Assembly: GCF_002788215.1 (NCBI RefSeq)
Contig: NZ_CP024845.1
Location: 186,001 to 250,000, forward strand
Source of the DNA: Halohasta litchfieldiae
Lineage (GTDB): Archaea > Halobacteriota > Halobacteria > Halobacteriales > Haloferacaceae
Reading direction: 5' to 3'
DNA: 64,000 nt
This document shows positions 62,165-64,000 of the stretch, one piece after another. A program made the translations under genes and the position numbers. A model generated the notes under the pieces. That model was not told the DNA's origin. It ran no database searches and saw only the letters and a program-made list of their open reading frames with translations. How positions within the stretch are numbered: the first letter of the stretch is position 1; each line of letters opens with the position of its first letter.

Positions 62165-63292
62165 TCAGTCAAGCGCGCCACAGTCGTCGAGGGCTGCAAC
62201 GAGGGCGTCGACCTCCGCCTCGGTGTTGAACGCATGCACAGAGGCCCGAACTGCATCCGGCTCCGGCAGGGATCGAATGCGGATCTCTTGGGCTGCAAGC
62301 GTCTCGACGACCGACTCGGGTTCGGCCACGTCAATCGTCACCAGTCCGGATTCGAACCCTGTGGGGCTCAGCAGCTGGCCGTCTGGAACCGCCGCCTTCA
62401 GCCGATCTGTGAGTTCTTCGATTCGATCTTCGAGTACGTCCATGCCGACTGCTTCGAACAGGTCGACCGCTGCGGCCATCCCGACGTGGGGGGCTGGTGA
62501 GGCTGTCCCGCGTTCGAACTGCTGCGCGGTCGACTTCAGCGTATACTCGTCGGCATCCGGATCTTCGACGCTGTTGTAGCAGACCTGTGCCGGATGCAGA
62601 TCAGCCCCACAGCCCTCCCGAACGTAGAGATAGCCCGATCCCCACGGCCCCAGAAGCCATTTGTGGCCAGATCCGGCGACGTACTCTGCGCCCCACGCAT
62701 CGAGATCGACTGACGTCTGCCCGGCCGACTGGACCGCGTCGACGAGTACCTCACAGTCGGCGTCGTGGGCGATGTCGACGAGTTGGGAGACGGGCAACTG
62801 CGTGCCGTAGTTCCATGACAGCGAGCTAAAACAGACCAAGCGTGCATCTGCGACCGCCTCGGTGTAGCTGTCGATGTCGACGCGTCCATCGGTGGTTTCG
62901 AGTACTCTAACGCTCGCTCCGTGTTGCCGGGCGGCGCGTTGCCACGGCAGCACACCGGCGGGATGTTCGAGATCAGTGCGGACGATTGTATCGCCGGGCT
63001 GCCAATCAATGGCGGCTGCCAGCGCGCTGATCGCGTCACTGGTCGACTCGGTGAGCGCGAGTTCGTCGGGAGCAACGCCGAGATGGGCCGCGATCGTCTC
63101 GCGGCTCTCGCTGCGCGCCTCGCGGGCGGCGGTGTACATTCCTTCGGCCGCCGGGGCTTCGGCTTTGTGATGCCTAAGACAGTCAGTCGCGGCATTGATT
63201 ACGGGCTGTGGGCTCGGTCCGCTTGCGCCCGTATTGAAAAAGGTCGTCTCTGCAAGCGCCGGAATCGACTCCCGGAGTTCGCGTGGGGTCAT
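62165..63292 (-). CDS. Class V PLP-dependent aminotransferase (cysteine desulfurase-like)
   Basis: About 375 aa from ATG 63292 (MTPRELRESIPALAETTFFNTGASGPSPQPV). The PLP region has VAGSGHKWLLGPWGSGYLYVREG with the Schiff-base Lys. LVDAVQSAGQTSVDLDAWG and GDTIVRTDLEHPAGVLPWQR are also typical. No Cys loop of SufS is visible. Could be a cysteine desulfurase-type or another group V enzyme; substrate unknown. Confidence 0.88.
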   Translation of the reverse strand: MTPRELRESIPALAETTFFNTGASGPSPQPVINAATDCLRHHKAEAPAAEGMYTAAREARSESRETIAAHLGVAPDELALTESTSDAISALAAAIDWQPGDTIVRTDLEHPAGVLPWQRAARQHGASVRVLETTDGRVDIDSYTEAVADARLVCFSSLSWNYGTQLPVSQLVDIAHDADCEVLVDAVQSAGQTSVDLDAWGAEYVAGSGHKWLLGPWGSGYLYVREGCGADLHPAQVCYNSVEDPDADEYTLKSTAQQFERGTASPAPHVGMAAAVDLFEAVGMDVLEDRIEELTDRLKAAVPDGQLLSPTGFESGLVTIDVAEPESVVETLAAQEIRIRSLPEPDAVRASVHAFNTEAEVDALVAALDDCGALD

Positions 63293-63447
63293 GCTCCCCA
63301 ATTGGCGTCGACCCGGTAAATCCTTCTGCCGAACAGGATGGTACCACTGTTAGAGAGTGATTATGTGACGTTAGAGATCGTATAATTCGCCGTACTTCTC
63401 GGTGACGTAGTCGACAAACATGGTTGCAGTGAACGTACTCTCTTAGA

Positions 63448-64000
63448 TCACAAAAACGCCAAGAGAATCACGACCCCGAACACGATTTTGGTGAGTCTAT
63501 TCTTGAGTATCGTTTGTGAAGCAACCGTTTGATCAGCGCTGTTCAGTAACCCGCCGATCAGAAGCAGGTATCCTACCAAAACAGCCAAAAAGAGACGTGA
63601 GTTCGATATATAGGCGAAAAGTAAAACAGAAATTGTCTCTCCAATTACAATACATACTTTCGTATTTTCCACGCCGATTACCATTGGTAGCGTTTTGTTC
63701 CCTTCAGCAGCGTCCGCTGACATATCTCTGATGTTGCCGAGCTCTGTCTCGGATGCCTTCATACACCCGAGTGCAAAGAAGGTCGGAACTATTGCTGCGT
63801 GATTGGGAGGTGTGTCTGTGAAGAATACTGCCGTACACAGCAGACACGACGCCCAAGCGACTGCGATGCCAGCAGTATCCAAGAACAGTGTTTGTTTGAG
63901 GTAATAGTACACAGAAAAAACAACGAGCGGGATATTTAGTAGTGAAAACTGTACGAGTGAAAGGGTACTAAACGTTATTATAAGAAAGGTAAGAAGCGAG
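63448..64000 (-). CDS. UbiA-family prenyltransferase (5' end beyond window)
   Basis: The frame stays open to the window edge, so the start and first Asp motif lie outside; about 183 codons are visible. Hydrophobic helices (for example VYYYLKQTLFLDTAGIAVAWASCLL, VVFTFFALGCMKASETELGNIRDMSADAAEGNKTLPMVIGVENTK) contain the second Asp-rich motif RDMSADAAEGNKTLP typical of UbiA. It transfers a prenyl chain to an aromatic or lipid acceptor. Codon use is more AT-rich than its neighbours, which hints at transfer. Confidence 0.8.
   Translation of the reverse strand, partial: SLLTFLIITFSTLSLVQFSLLNIPLVVFSVYYYLKQTLFLDTAGIAVAWASCLLCTAVFFTDTPPNHAAIVPTFFALGCMKASETELGNIRDMSADAAEGNKTLPMVIGVENTKVCIVIGETISVLLFAYISNSRLFLAVLVGYLLLIGGLLNSADQTVASQTILKNRLTKIVFGVVILLAFL

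Noticed and set aside
63371-63421. 16-codon minus-strand frame MFVDYVTEKYGELYDL
   Set aside because: Looks like a C-terminal stub of an unknown protein, but far too short to name or count as a gene.

Overview
This is chromosomal DNA of an extremely halophilic archaeon (class Halobacteria). Evidence: acidic proteomes, GC-rich codons with strong D/E bias in the core genes, Tat/lipobox secretion signals, halobacterial families (DUF5800, DUF5805 paired with a tyrosine recombinase, amphi-Trp/DUF1508 proteins, SPW-repeat proteins, archaeal YchF-like GTPase with TGS domain, TrmB regulator) and TATA boxes with short leaders. Genus cannot be fixed from the sequence alone.

Layout. (1) 1-338: end of a GC-rich core gene. 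(2) About 340-27,600: a visibly AT-rich accessory island dominated by defence and mobility genes. In order: an RHH/EVE-like fusion; an SRA/EVE/HNH nuclease with a coupled DUF6884 remnant; a block of unknown genes ending in a NucS-like PD-(D/E)XK protein; a wrecked serine resolvase; a GC-rich tandem-repeat array; a three-gene overlapping operon of small proteins; a GmrSD-type restriction gene split by a transglutaminase-like lipoprotein gene; a type II-like restriction-modification locus with its own winged-helix protein; a broken TrmB regulator and a YwgA/Panacea-like gene; then a tightly coupled TGT-like / CD-NTase / SLATT operon interrupted by an insertion sequence. The island ends with a PD-(D/E)XK-like gene, a zinc-finger/HTH protein and, at its right edge, a tyrosine integrase with an RHH partner. 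Many of these defence genes are damaged.

(3) About 27,800-64,000: ordinary GC-rich core chromosome. It carries a HEAT-repeat protein, an eIF2B/ribose-1,5-bisphosphate-isomerase family protein, Gfo/Idh and SDR oxidoreductases, an SPW-VKOR membrane protein, a GH15 glucan hydrolase, a CinA/MoaB-like protein, DUF389, DJ-1/PfpI and a TRAP-TAXI transporter with a universal stress protein. Further on are two MFS carriers, a BtpA-family pseudogene, a DUF5805/Xer-type recombinase pair, a YihY family protein, an FKBP/SlyD isomerase, a glutaredoxin-like/redoxin pair, an SRAP protein, a DEDDy exonuclease, a bactofilin-like protein, a YchF-like GTPase, an EamA carrier, a PCD, a class V aminotransferase and a UbiA prenyltransferase cut by the window edge.

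The best candidate for something undescribed is 18,775-22,112: a TIM-barrel protein resembling tRNA/DNA-guanine transglycosylases, joined by TGATG overlaps to a CD-NTase and a SLATT membrane effector, which suggests a CBASS variant with a base-exchange-enzyme-like accessory. In this genome the effector is interrupted by a 1,069-bp IS whose precise removal restores the reading frame, and the divergent TrmB regulator carries an in-frame TGA.
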